From NCBI GenBank assembly GCA_029817715.1, contig JARUPY010000189.1:5084001-5148000 (forward strand): 64,000 bases of DNA, written 5' to 3'. Each line of letters opens with the position of its first letter. The stretch's first letter is position 1. A program made the translations under genes and the position numbers. Of the stretch, positions 34,662 through 45,470 are shown in pieces. The DNA comes from Melastoma dodecandrum (Eukaryota > Streptophyta > Magnoliopsida > Myrtales > Melastomataceae). The notes beneath the pieces are model-generated. The model ran no database searches, had not been told where the DNA came from, and saw only the letters and a program-made list of their open reading frames with translations.

Positions 34662-35465
34662 TAGAGCAACATCCAAATTGATCAACCAATCCTTCCAGTT
34701 AGTGCTCATCGTTTTTTCCGGGATCCACTTTATTTCTCTATTTGACACTTCCACTTGGCCACACGTTTGCGGATGGTAGGGTAATGTGATCTTGTACTTG
34801 ACTCCTTACTTTCTCATGAGTGCAGTGAATTTTCCATTGCAAAAATGTGCTCCGCCGTCACTAATAATGGCCCTTGGTGCTCCAAAATGCGTGAAAATCT
34901 ATTTGAGAAACTTTAACACTGCATGAGCATCATCAGTTGGCAATGCAACCACTTCAACCCATTTAGATACATAGTCTACTGCAACTAAAATGTATCTATT
35001 CTTGAAAGAGTCAACAAAGGGTCCCATGAAGTCTATTCCCCACACATCAAAGATTTTCACTTCTAATATGTTTTGTAAAGGCATCTCATCACGAAGAGAA
35101 ATGTTTCCCACATGTTGGCAATAATCACAATAGGGAACAAACGTATGTGCATCTTCAAAGAGGGTGGGCCAAAAGAAATCTGACTGAAGAACTTTTGTTA
35201 CGGTTTTGTGGCCGCCGAAGTGTCCACCATATGGCGCTGCATGGCATTACTCAAGAATCGACATTATTTCCTCTTCAGGGACACATCGCCGAATGACCTG
35301 ATATGCATATTTCTTGAAAAGAAGAGGTTCAACCCACATAGAAAACTTAACTTTATGTACAAACATCTTGTGTTGTTGACTTGTGATGTCCGGAGGAAGA
35401 ACGTTTGCTACGATATAGTTTACATAGTCGGCGTACCACAGTATAGCTGCATCAATAGTGAGTAG
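34662..35465 (-). pseudogene. pol: G1 integrase (N-terminal zinc and catalytic core)
   Basis: Minus strand, frame of 35,111-34,899 and its neighbours. The zinc-binding HHCC region reads GGHFGGHKTVTKVLQ … YCDYCQHVG (about 35,100-35,240). The catalytic core has IDFMGPFVDSF (first Asp), IISDGGAHFCNGKF (second Asp) and GQVEVSNREIK (Glu), so D-D-E is intact. It continues to MSTNWKDWLINLDVAL and is cut there by the R4 fragment. Stops include one after FPDE (35,464) and one in the IMSILE-CHAAPYGG region. The C-terminal domain is lost. Confidence 0.92.
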
Positions 35466-36850
35466 TTATTCATCTGGAAAAGATTTATCAATCATTGTTA
35501 AATGTGCAGTCACATTTTTCTCTTCCAATCTCGATAAGTGATCTTCCTCATGGTTCTCGGTTTTCCTGTCCACAATAGTTAGGTCGAACTCTTGCAACAA
35601 CAACACCCAACGAATTAATCTTGGTTTTGCGTTGGCTTTAGAAATTATGTATCGTATGGCTGCATGGTCAGTATGAACAATAACTGCAGATCCAATCAGA
35701 TACAATCTAAACTTGTCAAAGGCAAACACAATTGCTAACATTTCTTTCTTTGTTGTAGTGTAACTTACCTGCACTGAATCTAGTGTTTTGCTAGCATAAT
35801 AGATTGCATTAAAATGCTTATCCTTTTTCTACCCTTAGACAGCTCCTATGGCAGTGTCACTAGCATTACACATAAGTTCAAACAAGAGTGTCCAATCAGG
35901 AACTATGATGATCGAGGTGGAGACTAACCTTCCCAACTCAAAAAATGATTCCATACACTTACTGTCAAACGCAAAAGGTGCATCTTTCTTCAAGAGGTTA
36001 CATTATAGTTTGGTAAGGAAGTCTTTTATGAATCGTCTATAGAATCCGGCATGGCCCAAGAAGCTTCGTACACCCTTTACCGATGTTGGAGGCGGCAGTT
36101 TCTCGATTGTCTCCACTTTAGCCTTGTCAACTTCAATACCGCTCTCAGAAATCATGTGGCCAGAACAATACCATCACACACCATGAAATGACATTTTTCC
36201 CAGTTTAAAATCAAATTTGTCTCTTCACAAAGATTTAGGCCAGCCTCAAGGTTATCTAAACAGTTTTCAAATGTTAATCCGATTACGGAAAAATCATTCA
36301 TAAATTCCTCAATGATCTTCTCAATCATATCAGAGAAGATTGCTGTCATGCACCGCTGAAAAGTGGCAGGTGCGTTACATAAACCAAATGGCATTCGACG
36401 AAAAGCAAACGTACCGTAAGGACAAGTGAATGTAGTTTTTTTCTGATCCTCTGGTACGATTGCTATCGAGTTATAACAAGAATAACCGTCAAGAAAACAA
36501 TAATAACTTTTACCTGCAAGTCGATCCAACATCTGATCAATAAAGGGAAGTGGGAAGTGGTCCTTGCATGTGGCTGCATTGAGTTTACGATAGTCCATGC
36601 ATACTCTTCAGCCCGTGGCTGTCCTTGTTGGGATGAGATCGTTTTTGCAATTTTCAACAACCGTCATGTCTCCTTTCTTCGGCACACATTGTACTAGACT
36701 CACCCAAGAACTATCCGAGATCGGATAAATAATACTTGCATCAAGCCATTTAATAATTTCTTTTCGGACCACTTCCTTCATGTACGGGTTTAGTCTTCGT
36801 TGTTGTTCAATTGTGAGGTTTTTGTCATTGTCCAACACGATCTTATGCAT
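35466..36850 (-). pseudogene. pol: G1 reverse transcriptase and RNase H
   Basis: Minus strand. RT opens NLTIEQQRRLNPYMKEVVRK and PKKGDMTVVENCKNDLIPTR. A TGG-to-TGA stop follows at about 36,606, then VCMDYRKLNAATCKDHFPLP, LDGYSCYNSIAI and the conserved MPFGLCNAPATFQRCMTAIF. The catalytic pair should read FMDDFSV but reads FMNDFSV at about 36,295, an Asp-to-Asn change. A frameshift at 36,152-36,165 moves the rest (GHMISESGIEVDKAKVETIE, LPPPTSVKGVRSFLGHAGFY) to another frame. RNase H follows: [39 protein letters not shown] (35,466-35,774), with stops between. Length is normal for Athila pol, but the protein cannot be made. Confidence 0.93.
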
Positions 36851-38185
36851 GCAAAGTGTTGGACTAATCCCTTTGATGTCCGCGATTGTCCATCAAATGG
36901 TTGTCTTATGCTCTCAGAGCACTTGTAACAACATCTCCTCATGCTTGTTAGTCAATGATGATGATATGATAACTGAAAGAGTGTTTTCCTTATCGAAGTA
37001 AGAATACCTCAAATGCTCGGGTAACGATTTTAGTTCTAACTTCGGAGGTTCTTCAATGGATGGCTTTACTGTCGATGAAGGATGATCAAGAGGTTCCAGC
37101 CTTTGGAATTGACGTATATATGCCACATCTCCTTTCTCAATATCCTCGTCATGTGACACATTTTGCATGCGCTTTTCTTCCTCTGACTCCAACTCAAAAT
37201 ATTCCATGAACGTCTCGTAGGCGACTTCTTTAATAATGTCCACGTATCTACAGTCATCAGATTCATTAGGCATCTTCATAGCATTATAAATGTCGAAGGT
37301 CACCTCCTGGTCATGAACTCTCATAGTCAGTTCCCCCTTCTGGACATTAATTAATGTTCTCCCCGTGGCTAGGAACTGTTGTCCTAGGATGATGGGGATC
37401 TCGCGATCTTCTTCGTGGTCTAAAATCACAAAATTAGCGAGAAATATGAACTTGTCAACCTTCACCAAAACATCCTCCACAATACCATTAGGATAAGTCT
37501 AAGATCGATCCGCTAATTGTAGAGTGACTGATGTTGGTCTTACCTCACCGATATTCAATTTCTCAAAAATGGAGAACGACATTAAGTTGATACTCGCTCC
37601 TAGGTCACATACGGCATGTCCGAAAAAATCCTTCCCAGTGTAACATGGGATGGTAAACTTACCTGGATCCTTAAGCTTGGGAGGGACTTTCCTTTGTAAG
37701 ATTGCGTTGCATTCTTCTATTAAGGAGATTGTTTCATGAACACCGAGCTTCCTTTTCTTCGAGAGAATGTCCTTCATAAACTTTACGTAGCTCGACATTT
37801 GCTCAAGAGCCTCCGCAAATGGGATGTTAATTTGCATTTTTTTCAAGACCTCAAGAAATTTCTTAAATTGTTGCTCGTCAGCATGTTTTCTGAGTTTTTG
37901 TGAAAAAGGAATTTTTGGAACTATAGGAACATGATTTGTACGTACCGGTGTCGCACCAACAAGTTGTTCAGAGTCCTTTCTAGACTCTTCCGCACGTACA
38001 TTATTTCGTCGTCTTCCACGAGCATGTTCCTTTTCAGCCTCTTGTCTCTCAAATTCTTCTTCAAGATCCTTTCCATTATGTACAGTGATAGCACTCCAAT
38101 TCTCCCGATTTTTTGGGTTGTGCTCCATGTTGCTTGGTAACGCTCCATGCGGTCGCATGTCGAAGGATCCTGCAATTTGACCCAT
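36851..38185 (-). pseudogene. pol: G1 protease region and flanking linker
   Basis: Minus strand, same frame as the end of gag. From 38,185 a 228-codon frame holds a basic linker (EKEHARGRRRNNVRAEESR), the typical Athila stretch KKMQINIPFAEALEQMSSYV and LSKKRKLGVHETISLIEECN, then the aspartic protease: FTIPCYTGKDFFGHAVCDLG with active site CDLGASINLM (about 37,590). A TAG at about 37,496 breaks the frame just after the ADRS motif. The next 188 codons (36,914-37,480) give VEDVLVKVDKFIFLANFVIL and IPIILGQQFLATGRTLIN, the second half of the protease, then an acidic linker to RT. Confidence 0.92.
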
Positions 38186-39277
38186 CTAGAATCCTAATTG
38201 CTTGATTGAAGTTGTATGATCCCTTAACATCAATTCTTGCTGCTTTCGTGTCTCCTCATGTTGTTTCCAGACTTCTTCATTGCTTGCAATTACCCGTCTC
38301 AACAAATAGGGCTCACTTATGGGTTGTCGCATTGCAGTTGCAAAGCCTGGATCTTGATGGTCTTGGTTATTTCGCCAAGAAAAATTTGGGTGACTCTGCC
38401 ATCCTAAATTGTACATATTGGAGAATGGGTTGTTTCTATTGTTGGCACCCACATAATTAACCTCATCCGATTCTTGCATTTCCATAACCGGCAAATTAGC
38501 ACGAGCATTATTAGATGTCCGAGAAGAGGTGTGTAATGCAGCCATTTCTTTTGAAAGAGTTTCCAATTGAGCACCGAGAGCGGTTATGGCGTCAAGTTTA
38601 TGATAGTGTTCTTCTATGGCCATTAGTTGTGATTGCTTCGAACAATTCCAAAACATCATCTGGAGTTTTGTTGATTATTGTACCCTCAACAGTAGAGTCA
38701 ATTGTCGATTGAAGTTGCTCTGCTAACCCATCATAGAAGCTTTGAACCAACATCCACTTAGGTATGTCGTGGTTGGGACATAACCTTTGCAACTCCTTGA
38801 ATCTGTCCCATGCTTCATACATAGATTCATTGGGTAGTTAGCGAAATGAGGTGATATCATTCCTTATTTTATGGTCCTGCTCAGTGGGTAGTACTTGGAC
38901 AAGAAATGCTTTCTGAGATCATCCCACGAGCCGACTGATTCACCGGGCAGCGAATATAACCAAGATCTGGATTTATCCTGAAGTGAGAATGGAAATAACC
39001 TCTACTTGATTGCTTCTGCTAATACTCCATTGTACATGAAAGTTCCACATAAATCTTCAAAACATGTCAGATGCCAATGTGGATTCATATTTATCAAATC
39101 GCCAAAATTAGAATTTTCAATCATGTAAATAATATATGGCTTAATCTCAAATGTGTCTGTTTGAATTTCTGGACTCAAGAATCCTGCATGATTTTGCAGG
39201 GTTGGTTGCGCATAATCCCGCATCATCCTTCTTTATTGTTGATCCTCAACATTTAGAAGATTATTTACGTTTGCCAT
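38186..39277 (-). pseudogene. gag: G1 gag (frameshifts and stops)
   Basis: Minus strand. The original start is the ATG at 39,275-39,277 (MANVNNLLNVEDQQ), followed by an early TAA at about 39,233. It continues DYAQPTLQNHAGFLSPEIQT, IENSNFGDLINMNPHWHLTC, a stop at 38,999-39,001, then SRSWLYSLPGESVGSWDDLR and FLSKYYPLSRTIK. A frame change at about 38,850 leads to MYEAWDRFKELQRLCPNHDI and VQSFYDGLAEQL (38,598-38,822). A second change at about 38,630 leads to MAIEEHYHKLDAITALGAQL and NPFSNMYNLGWQSHPNFSWR. Domain order and motifs are those of Athila-type gag. Confidence 0.93.
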
Positions 39278-39469
39278 TGATTTCTGTTGACCTCTTCTCC
39301 ATATCCGAAAAGTTTTTCAATCTCAGGGTCACAGAGTAGCTCGTTTTCACTTCTACAGTGTCGCATACAACTGCGAAATGTAAATGAAAATTAATGACCA
39401 AATTTAAGCACTTGATAAAAAATAAGAAAATAAATTCTGGCACAATCCCCAGCAGCGGCGCCAAAAACT
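39278..39469 (-). other. G1 leader with ggcgcc primer site
   Basis: The minus strand reads TGGCGCCGCTGCTGGGGA at 39,446-39,463, six bases from the 5' LTR end. It is the Athila-type primer site and differs from G2's by two bases. Confidence 0.88.
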
Positions 39470-40836
39470 TGTTAGCTGAAACGCATAAGCAAGTATACGG
39501 GTCAAACAAGTAGTAAATAATGAGTAAGAGTATCGTCACACGATGATTGTTCAGAATACTTTGTTGATTTTCAACTGAAGAACTCTCAATTTTGTCAAGT
39601 AGTCCTGAATTGTTCAAAACATTTAATTCAATAATGAAAATAGCAACTAAACAAAAGAAAGTATAGAATAAATCGATAGATGAAAACCCAGAACTATGAA
39701 TCCCCTATCGTTCGTGAACTGTTTGCACTCTCTCTTTCTCAATTCCCTCGGTTTCACGTTTACTAACCACAATTATTACGGTTCGTTAGACCTCTCTCGA
39801 GTTTGTAATGGTGAATTATAAATTACCTGTAAACCTGTAGATCTATAGTGATGTACGAACAACTATAACTCTTTAAGTGCCAATTGTTGTCTTGGTTACC
39901 TACGAGCGTATATCTCTATACTCCTTGGAGTTAACCTGATCTCTCAGGCTTAACCTAGGTTATATTCTCCCTCTTCTAATCCTAACTCCCTCTCTCGAGT
40001 CCACTAAAAGATAAGAAATAAAAAAAATTAGCGATCAACTTAAAATTCAAGCATTAAGCAAAGAGAACATAAGCAAACGTAAAACTTCATGAATTGATTT
40101 CGAAAATAGTTTAGACAATCACTACACGAGTCGGTTTATCACCGTCCTAGATAAAAGATTTAGTTCCGTATACTAGCCGAGAAGCAAAATAAGAAAAGAA
40201 AAGAAATGAAAATCTCCATCGTCTTCTCCGATCTCTCTTCTTCAGTCGCCGCCTCGCAGCCTCTGTCTCCCCAATATTCACGATTTAAACCCTTTTATAG
40301 CTAGGGTAAATCTTTCCCAAAGCACCCAAGATTTTAGGAAATAATATAAAAAATCGTCTCGTCCCGTGTGGCCACACGAACCTTTCTGTCCAAGCTTGTG
40401 CCTCTCGTGGAATATCTCTTTTCCTTTTTAATACTCTAGGCAACTATTTCCTTCCATGCTCCTGAGATCTCCCATATATTTCAATGACAACCACCAATCA
40501 ACCGTATCGCCCATAACTTTTGTCAGTAGAGGTTTCTTCGTTCACTCAGTTGTATGTCGCTTCGTCTATTTGTGCCGCCTGTTGACCTTTGTCGCTTGGT
40601 AGCTATTTCGCCCACAAGCCTTGCCTTCCTCTATCAAGATATCTTATTGAACCTGATTCTCACATCATATCAATCACTTCACCTGCAATGCGAACCACAA
40701 AATCTGAAAGTACCCATGCAACACGACTAAGTGAAAATAACATGCAAATTAACTACATGTGCATACAAATATGGGATGTCTAACACTAATTAGGCTCGTA
40801 AATAAGACAAATAACTCTAATTTCTTAGAGTTAATA
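39470..40836 (-). repeat. 5' LTR of G1 (~1.37 kb)
   Basis: Left end TGTTAGCTG, right end …cttagagttaata followed by target duplication ctcat. On the minus strand the LTR therefore starts TATTAACTC rather than TG, within a perfect 9-bp-stem hairpin (40,811-40,834). A gggttta/ttttata stretch near 40,293 (cccttttatagctaggg) may be the TATA region, read on minus as ctataaaaggg. Confidence 0.9.
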
Positions 40837-40841
40837 CTCAT

Positions 40842-42433
40842 CATAATCGATACCTTCTTCTTGAGAGTAACACTTTTCTATAAGTCTAGCTTTGTTTCTT
40901 ACATCATTTCCAGGCTCATCGAGTTTATTACGATAAACCCATTTTGTTCCTATATTGGAACGATTACTTGGTCTAGGTACTAGACACCAGACATTGTTCC
41001 TCTTAGACTGGTTTAGTTCATCTTGTATTGCGAGGATCCAGTTTGAATCATCAAGTGCGTCATTAAGCCTTTGAGGTTCCTTCTAACAGATGAAAGGGAT
41101 GTGTTCACAGTATAGATTTGTTGTATTTCAAGTTCGCACTCCACTATGCAATGGTCCTATGACTTGGTTAATAGAATGTCTTTTCTTGTATAAGGAGGGA
41201 ACACGGTTCCTTATTTCTTCGTCTTGCACGACATCGTGATTGTTTTCTGTATTTGCAGCAAGAATAATTTGTCCTTCTGCCACTGAATTTTCATTTGGAT
41301 CACTTTCAGCAGGTTTCTGCTGTGTTTCTCCAGTTGGTTCTATGTTTGAGGATCCTGATGCTTTTACAACAGCATCTTTCTCCTTAGTTAGAGAATCATC
41401 AATTTTAACATTGATTGATTCTTCAACAGCAAGAGTTCTCTTATTGAAACTCTATATGCCTTGCTGGTAAGAGAATATCCTAAGAAGATCCCCTCATCAG
41501 ATCAAGCATAAAATTTTCCGACACCATGTCTTATGGGTCTTAGAATGTAGTATTTACTTCCAAATGGATGGAAGTATGAAATGTTTGGCTTTCTCCCTTT
41601 ATATAGTTCATAAGGTGTTTTGCCTGAAGAATGCCTTAAGTGCACTCCGTTTGAGATGCAACAGGCTGTGCTCATAGCTTCAGCACAGAGGTTCTTAGCT
41701 ACCTCATTTTCCAACATCATGGTTCTCGCCATATACTGTAAGGTTTTGTTCTTTCGCTCTACGAATCCATTTTGTTGTGGAGTATATGGAGCTGATAAAT
41801 TATGATTAACCATATTCCTCATAGAAATAAGAAAGTCATAATTCTCAAATTCAATACCATGATCCGTTGTAGTACTTCGTAGCGAAACACACTTCTCATT
41901 TTGAGGTTGTTTAACTAGTAGAGTTTCTAAGATTGTTAACCTATCACTTTTGTGGGCTAAGAACTTGACCCAAGTGAATTTGGAGAAGTCGTCAACAACA
42001 AATAATCCATATCATTTACCTCCCAGACTCTAAATCATTGTAAGACCAAACAAGTCCATATGAAGTAATTCAAGTTATTCCTTATTTGAAACCATATTTT
42101 TGCTTTTAAATGACACATTTATTTGTTTGCTTTAAAAGGACACCTTTGTCATTCTCAGCATCAGCTCCATGTTTCTCATGCTGCGAATTTCTCGTTTTAT
42201 GCATTCCATGTATGAAAGATGATTGAGCATATTTTAGTTACTTTTACAAATCCTCAATGTAAGATTCAGATTGAAAGAGTTGATTTTCTACTTCTTTAGC
42301 CTTTATTGATAACTCCTCTTTACGAGTTGCATTTTTAGCATTTAAGACTTTATTCTCTTTCTTGAGAACTTTGTTGCTCAGAGTCAGTGACTCGAGTTTA
42401 TCGTATAACTTTGTGAAGAGATTTTCAATTTCA
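40842..42433 (-). pseudogene. pol: C3 gag end, integrase core and RT start (right part of C3)
   Basis: Minus strand, from the right: coiled-coil end of gag EIENLFTKLYDKLESLTLSN and LKKENKVLNAKNATRKEELS, homologous to C1 at 23,395-23,520. This jumps directly to integrase sequence (LLKQTNKCVI, then GLFVVDDFSKFTWVKFLAHK with stops), so the second zinc knuckle, protease and HHCC region are deleted. Then come NLSAPYTPQQNGFVERKNKT (41,760, with the catalytic Glu present, unlike C1), PYELYKGRKPNISYFHPFGS, the linker RVPSLYKKRHSINQVIG shared with C1, and RT start IGTKWVYRNKLDEPG up to EGIDYDE, where G1 begins. Frames are disrupted throughout. Gag N-terminus and 5' LTR are missing. Confidence 0.9.
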
Positions 42434-43694
42434 CCAGAGGAGCTCTGGGGAGAACTTGTTCTCCGTTGCTGAAGGGGGGTGAAACATGGCTGTGATTTGG
42501 TCGAACGCTGGAGGTGCAGGGATACCAATTGCTGTAGTTCGTCGGTGAAAGAGTCGGAGCGTTTGCTGCTGTGGTCTGGTTCTTGAGTGATCGAAGGGAA
42601 GAGGAGGGAGCCGGATGACGGTGGTTGGGGGAGGATTTTTTTTATCCTTGCACATAATAGGTTGGTTGGAGTCACGGAAGTCGTTATTTCCGTCGTCGTG
42701 GCTAGGAGAGAGGCTTCTAAGAAAGCAAAGGGGAAGGATCTCGAGAAACTTTGGCTGACAACCCCTCCCCTCAAGGAGAGAGGAGTTGGCCTCGCTTTGT
42801 TTTTTTTAACCCACCACTCCTCCCCCAAAGATCCCTAGTGCGAAGGATGATGGATAAGACCAAATTTGGATGTCCTCACTCCCCCTCCTTGGTGATTTCC
42901 GTACCCGATCGCATCCCTTCCGTTAGGATAGGAACGAATCTGTGGTCTGCTCCCACGTCCTTGCCCCAGGCGTCCCTTTTGCCATCCCTGGTTGTTACTG
43001 GGAAAGGGGAAAAAATCGTTAGTGGAGCAACCAGCCCCCCTGATTATGTCGGGCTTCCGGGGTGATGTACGGAGGGCAAGAGACCGTTGACAGAAGAAGG
43101 TCGGCCTTGTCGTGAAGGGTCGACTGTAAATGGCTGGGCGGAATCAACCTCGTAACGGGCTTCATGACCTTGTGAGCCCTCGACTTCATTTGTTGGGGAG
43201 AATTGATGGCCGAAACTATTTCTCCTCCTACCTATTTATTCTCTTCTTTTTTTTTTTTGCGAGTGTGACCCGTGGGTTGTTTTCTTTATTTTGTTTGCTG
43301 TTTATTTTACATGAAATTGTGTATTAGACATTGAGTCACCTGAGTTTACCGTGCTTTTCAATTGTCTTTAACAATTGTCTAACTAAATTAAAACCGAATT
43401 ATATTAAAAAATGCTAAACAAAAATTTTACAATTTGAAAGTAATCGTATCTTAAAGTGCAACTTAGAAATTGGTTTCACGTAATGACATTTTTTAATCCA
43501 AAATTAATAACTCGAAACTAATTGCCTAAACATGTTTAGAGTTGATTAAAAATAAAAATTAAAACTAATATATTTTGTTAATCATGTTTAACGATCTTTA
43601 TGAAAAGTTAAGGTTAATCTTATCCTAATCGCATGGGATTAAAACTTGATTAATGGTGAGTGTATTAGTTTAGTGGCTAATTTGGGGGTTTACA
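42434..43694 (-). repeat. Proximal (U3) part of T1 3' LTR
   Basis: Nearly collinear with 55,811-57,099: both begin agaggagctct and carry acttgttctccgttgctg, ttggtcgaa, gatgatggataagac, and end with taatttgggggtttaca or equivalent. The right end on the minus strand is TGTAAACCCCC (43,694), next to a polypurine tract, so this is the start of a 3' LTR. A long minus frame that fuses C3 gag with this LTR (42,244-42,828) is a junction artefact, since its N-terminal half is LTR sequence. Confidence 0.75.
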
Positions 43695-43706
43695 GTTTTC
43701 CCCTCA
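43695..43706 (-). other. Polypurine tract of T1
   Basis: The minus strand reads CAATGAGGGGAAAAC immediately before TGTAAACCCCC. Position and composition are right for plus-strand priming, which sets T1 orientation as minus. Confidence 0.65.
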
Positions 43707-45470
43707 TTGCGGGAGAATTTGAGAAGATTTTCTCACAATGACAATCATAGATTCCCCAAATTGTGAACTTGTGGCATTCTTGATAGATCTGTACCTTGGG
43801 ATCCTATCATGAAAATGTTAGTAAGAAATGCATCCCCGTGAAGTGCAGGGGATAATCAAACATGTATGATTTTGACACTCATGCATGTCATGCTTTATTT
43901 TCACAAAACTGATGAAACTGCATGGGAGCGAGATCGAAGGACTTTTCAACTTCTATCTTAATTCCTTTCGTTTTTTTAAAATTGTCCTGGCTGATTTCAG
44001 AATTTCTTTAACTTGGATGCTCATGTACTAGTCGAAAGAGTCTTGCCTCGGTTGTAAAGTGACTTTGGCATAAAGCCTTTATATTGAGGGTTTAAATTCG
44101 TTGTTTGAAAGAACGAGTCTCAAGACCTCATCAGATGCTAGTGGACCGTGGAGGATTTAGCGTTCAAGCGAATTCTCCATTTATTAGATTACGGGCCAAT
44201 TGAAGTTTTACTGCAAATGAATTGTTGGCTCACTGTAAATGTTGACAATCCACATTGGGGAATGTTTTGTCTTTGACTTGTTTGAAAGATAGCACCTTTG
44301 CTCTTGCGACCACCAATGTTGGCCCCGGTTCTTTCATCTTGATTTTCATCTTTGCTCTTGCTCTTTTTTGAATTTCATCTTGCGCTTTGCTTTTTAAGAC
44401 TTTGGTCTTTGCGCTGATTCTGCTTTTTATTTGCTATTTTGAAGGGATTTGCCCCACTTTCCGTTTCTTGTTTATCTATTAGTGACGTTTTATCAACTCC
44501 TTGGGTACTTGTATTTCTTGTAGTTTTGTTAGAGAAATTCCATCCATGGGGACGACTCAACCGGCGGGCTTGACCGTTGATCTCTTCGCTTGAACCTTGT
44601 GGAAGTGATACCTCTATGGTCTGTTGTTTTTGGTTTCTAGCTACAGGATCTCCTTTAACCTCAATGTGAGGCGGTCCTTAGACTCGAATGGCATAGTGTA
44701 TGTAGAAACTTCTACTTTGGCTCAGAGGGACTAGCAATAGTCGTTGTGTAGTGTTTGGGAGAGAGAAGAAATGCTCGATTTCACACAGTTTGAGCATTTT
44801 TTATCAAATGATTCGTTGTCCGCGTGGACATTTTTCTGAACTCTCATAGTGTTTGCGCTCATCTCTTTGGGTAAGTGTTTGGGAATGGGTTTGTCTTCTC
44901 CATTCTCGCCCACAAGCATTCTTATTGTAAAAAATCTTTTGGAACTGTATGTAATGGGCACACGTATGCTTAAAAAAATGAACACATTTGGGTAAGCAAA
45001 CTACTTTGGAGTCGTCGTACTGAGGTGGTGCTTTTGTGCAAGCTTCGTGGGAAAAGTGTTTGCACTTTCTTGCCCTAGATGATGTTCTTCAAGGTTAACT
45101 CGAAATGACTTCCACCGAACTACCCTCACCGTTGTCTAGGTGTTTGTACCGTATTATGCGGATGTTCATGTGTGTGCACAATTGGCAATGGACGGAGCCG
45201 AAGTTAGCTTAAGTACTTCGACTCTCGCTTGAGGAGATAATAATAATGTTGAGTATCTGCGGGGGAGATGAGATGGATATGTCCATCTCGATGGTCGTTA
45301 GGGAAGAATATGCATGTAGGAAGAATATGCATGTATATTCGACTCTTGTTATGGAATGCGATGTGCGCAACCGACTCCAGCTTGGGGAAACGAAGGCATG
45401 ACTCCAGTTAGGGAAATGGAGGTATGACTCCATCTGGAGAATAATGAGAAATTTTGTTAGAGAGTAGTGT
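43707..45470 (-). other. T1 internal 3' region, non-coding
   Basis: Positions 43,707-44,800 match the inverse of 20,850-21,900 and, in part, 60,390-60,960. A 61-codon minus frame (44,375-44,560, SRPHGWNFSNKTT) is partly shared with the other copy and could be a trace of an old ORF, but stops surround it. Positions 44,800-45,470 have no match. I see no gag or pol motif. Confidence 0.6.

Larger units (their letters stand above)
32703..40841 (-). mobile_element. Athila-like Ty3/gypsy element G1, nearly complete, inside C3
   Basis: LTR to LTR 32,708-40,836, flanked by the perfect 5-bp repeat ctcat (32,703-32,707 and 40,837-40,841). Removing it restores the C3 RT reading order. Order on the minus strand: 5' LTR, ggcgcc primer site, gag, protease, RT, RNase H, integrase, R4 LTR fragment, 3' LTR. 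Classified as Athila-like from the RT (DYRKLNAATCKDHFPLPFID) and primer site. The integrase C-terminus, polypurine tract and the first part of the 3' LTR are missing at the R4 fragment. Confidence 0.93.

Noticed and set aside
42244..42828. 194-codon minus frame as a novel gag N-terminus
   Set aside because: Only the last ~65 codons are gag; the first part is T LTR sequence also present at 55,811-56,261 without gag.
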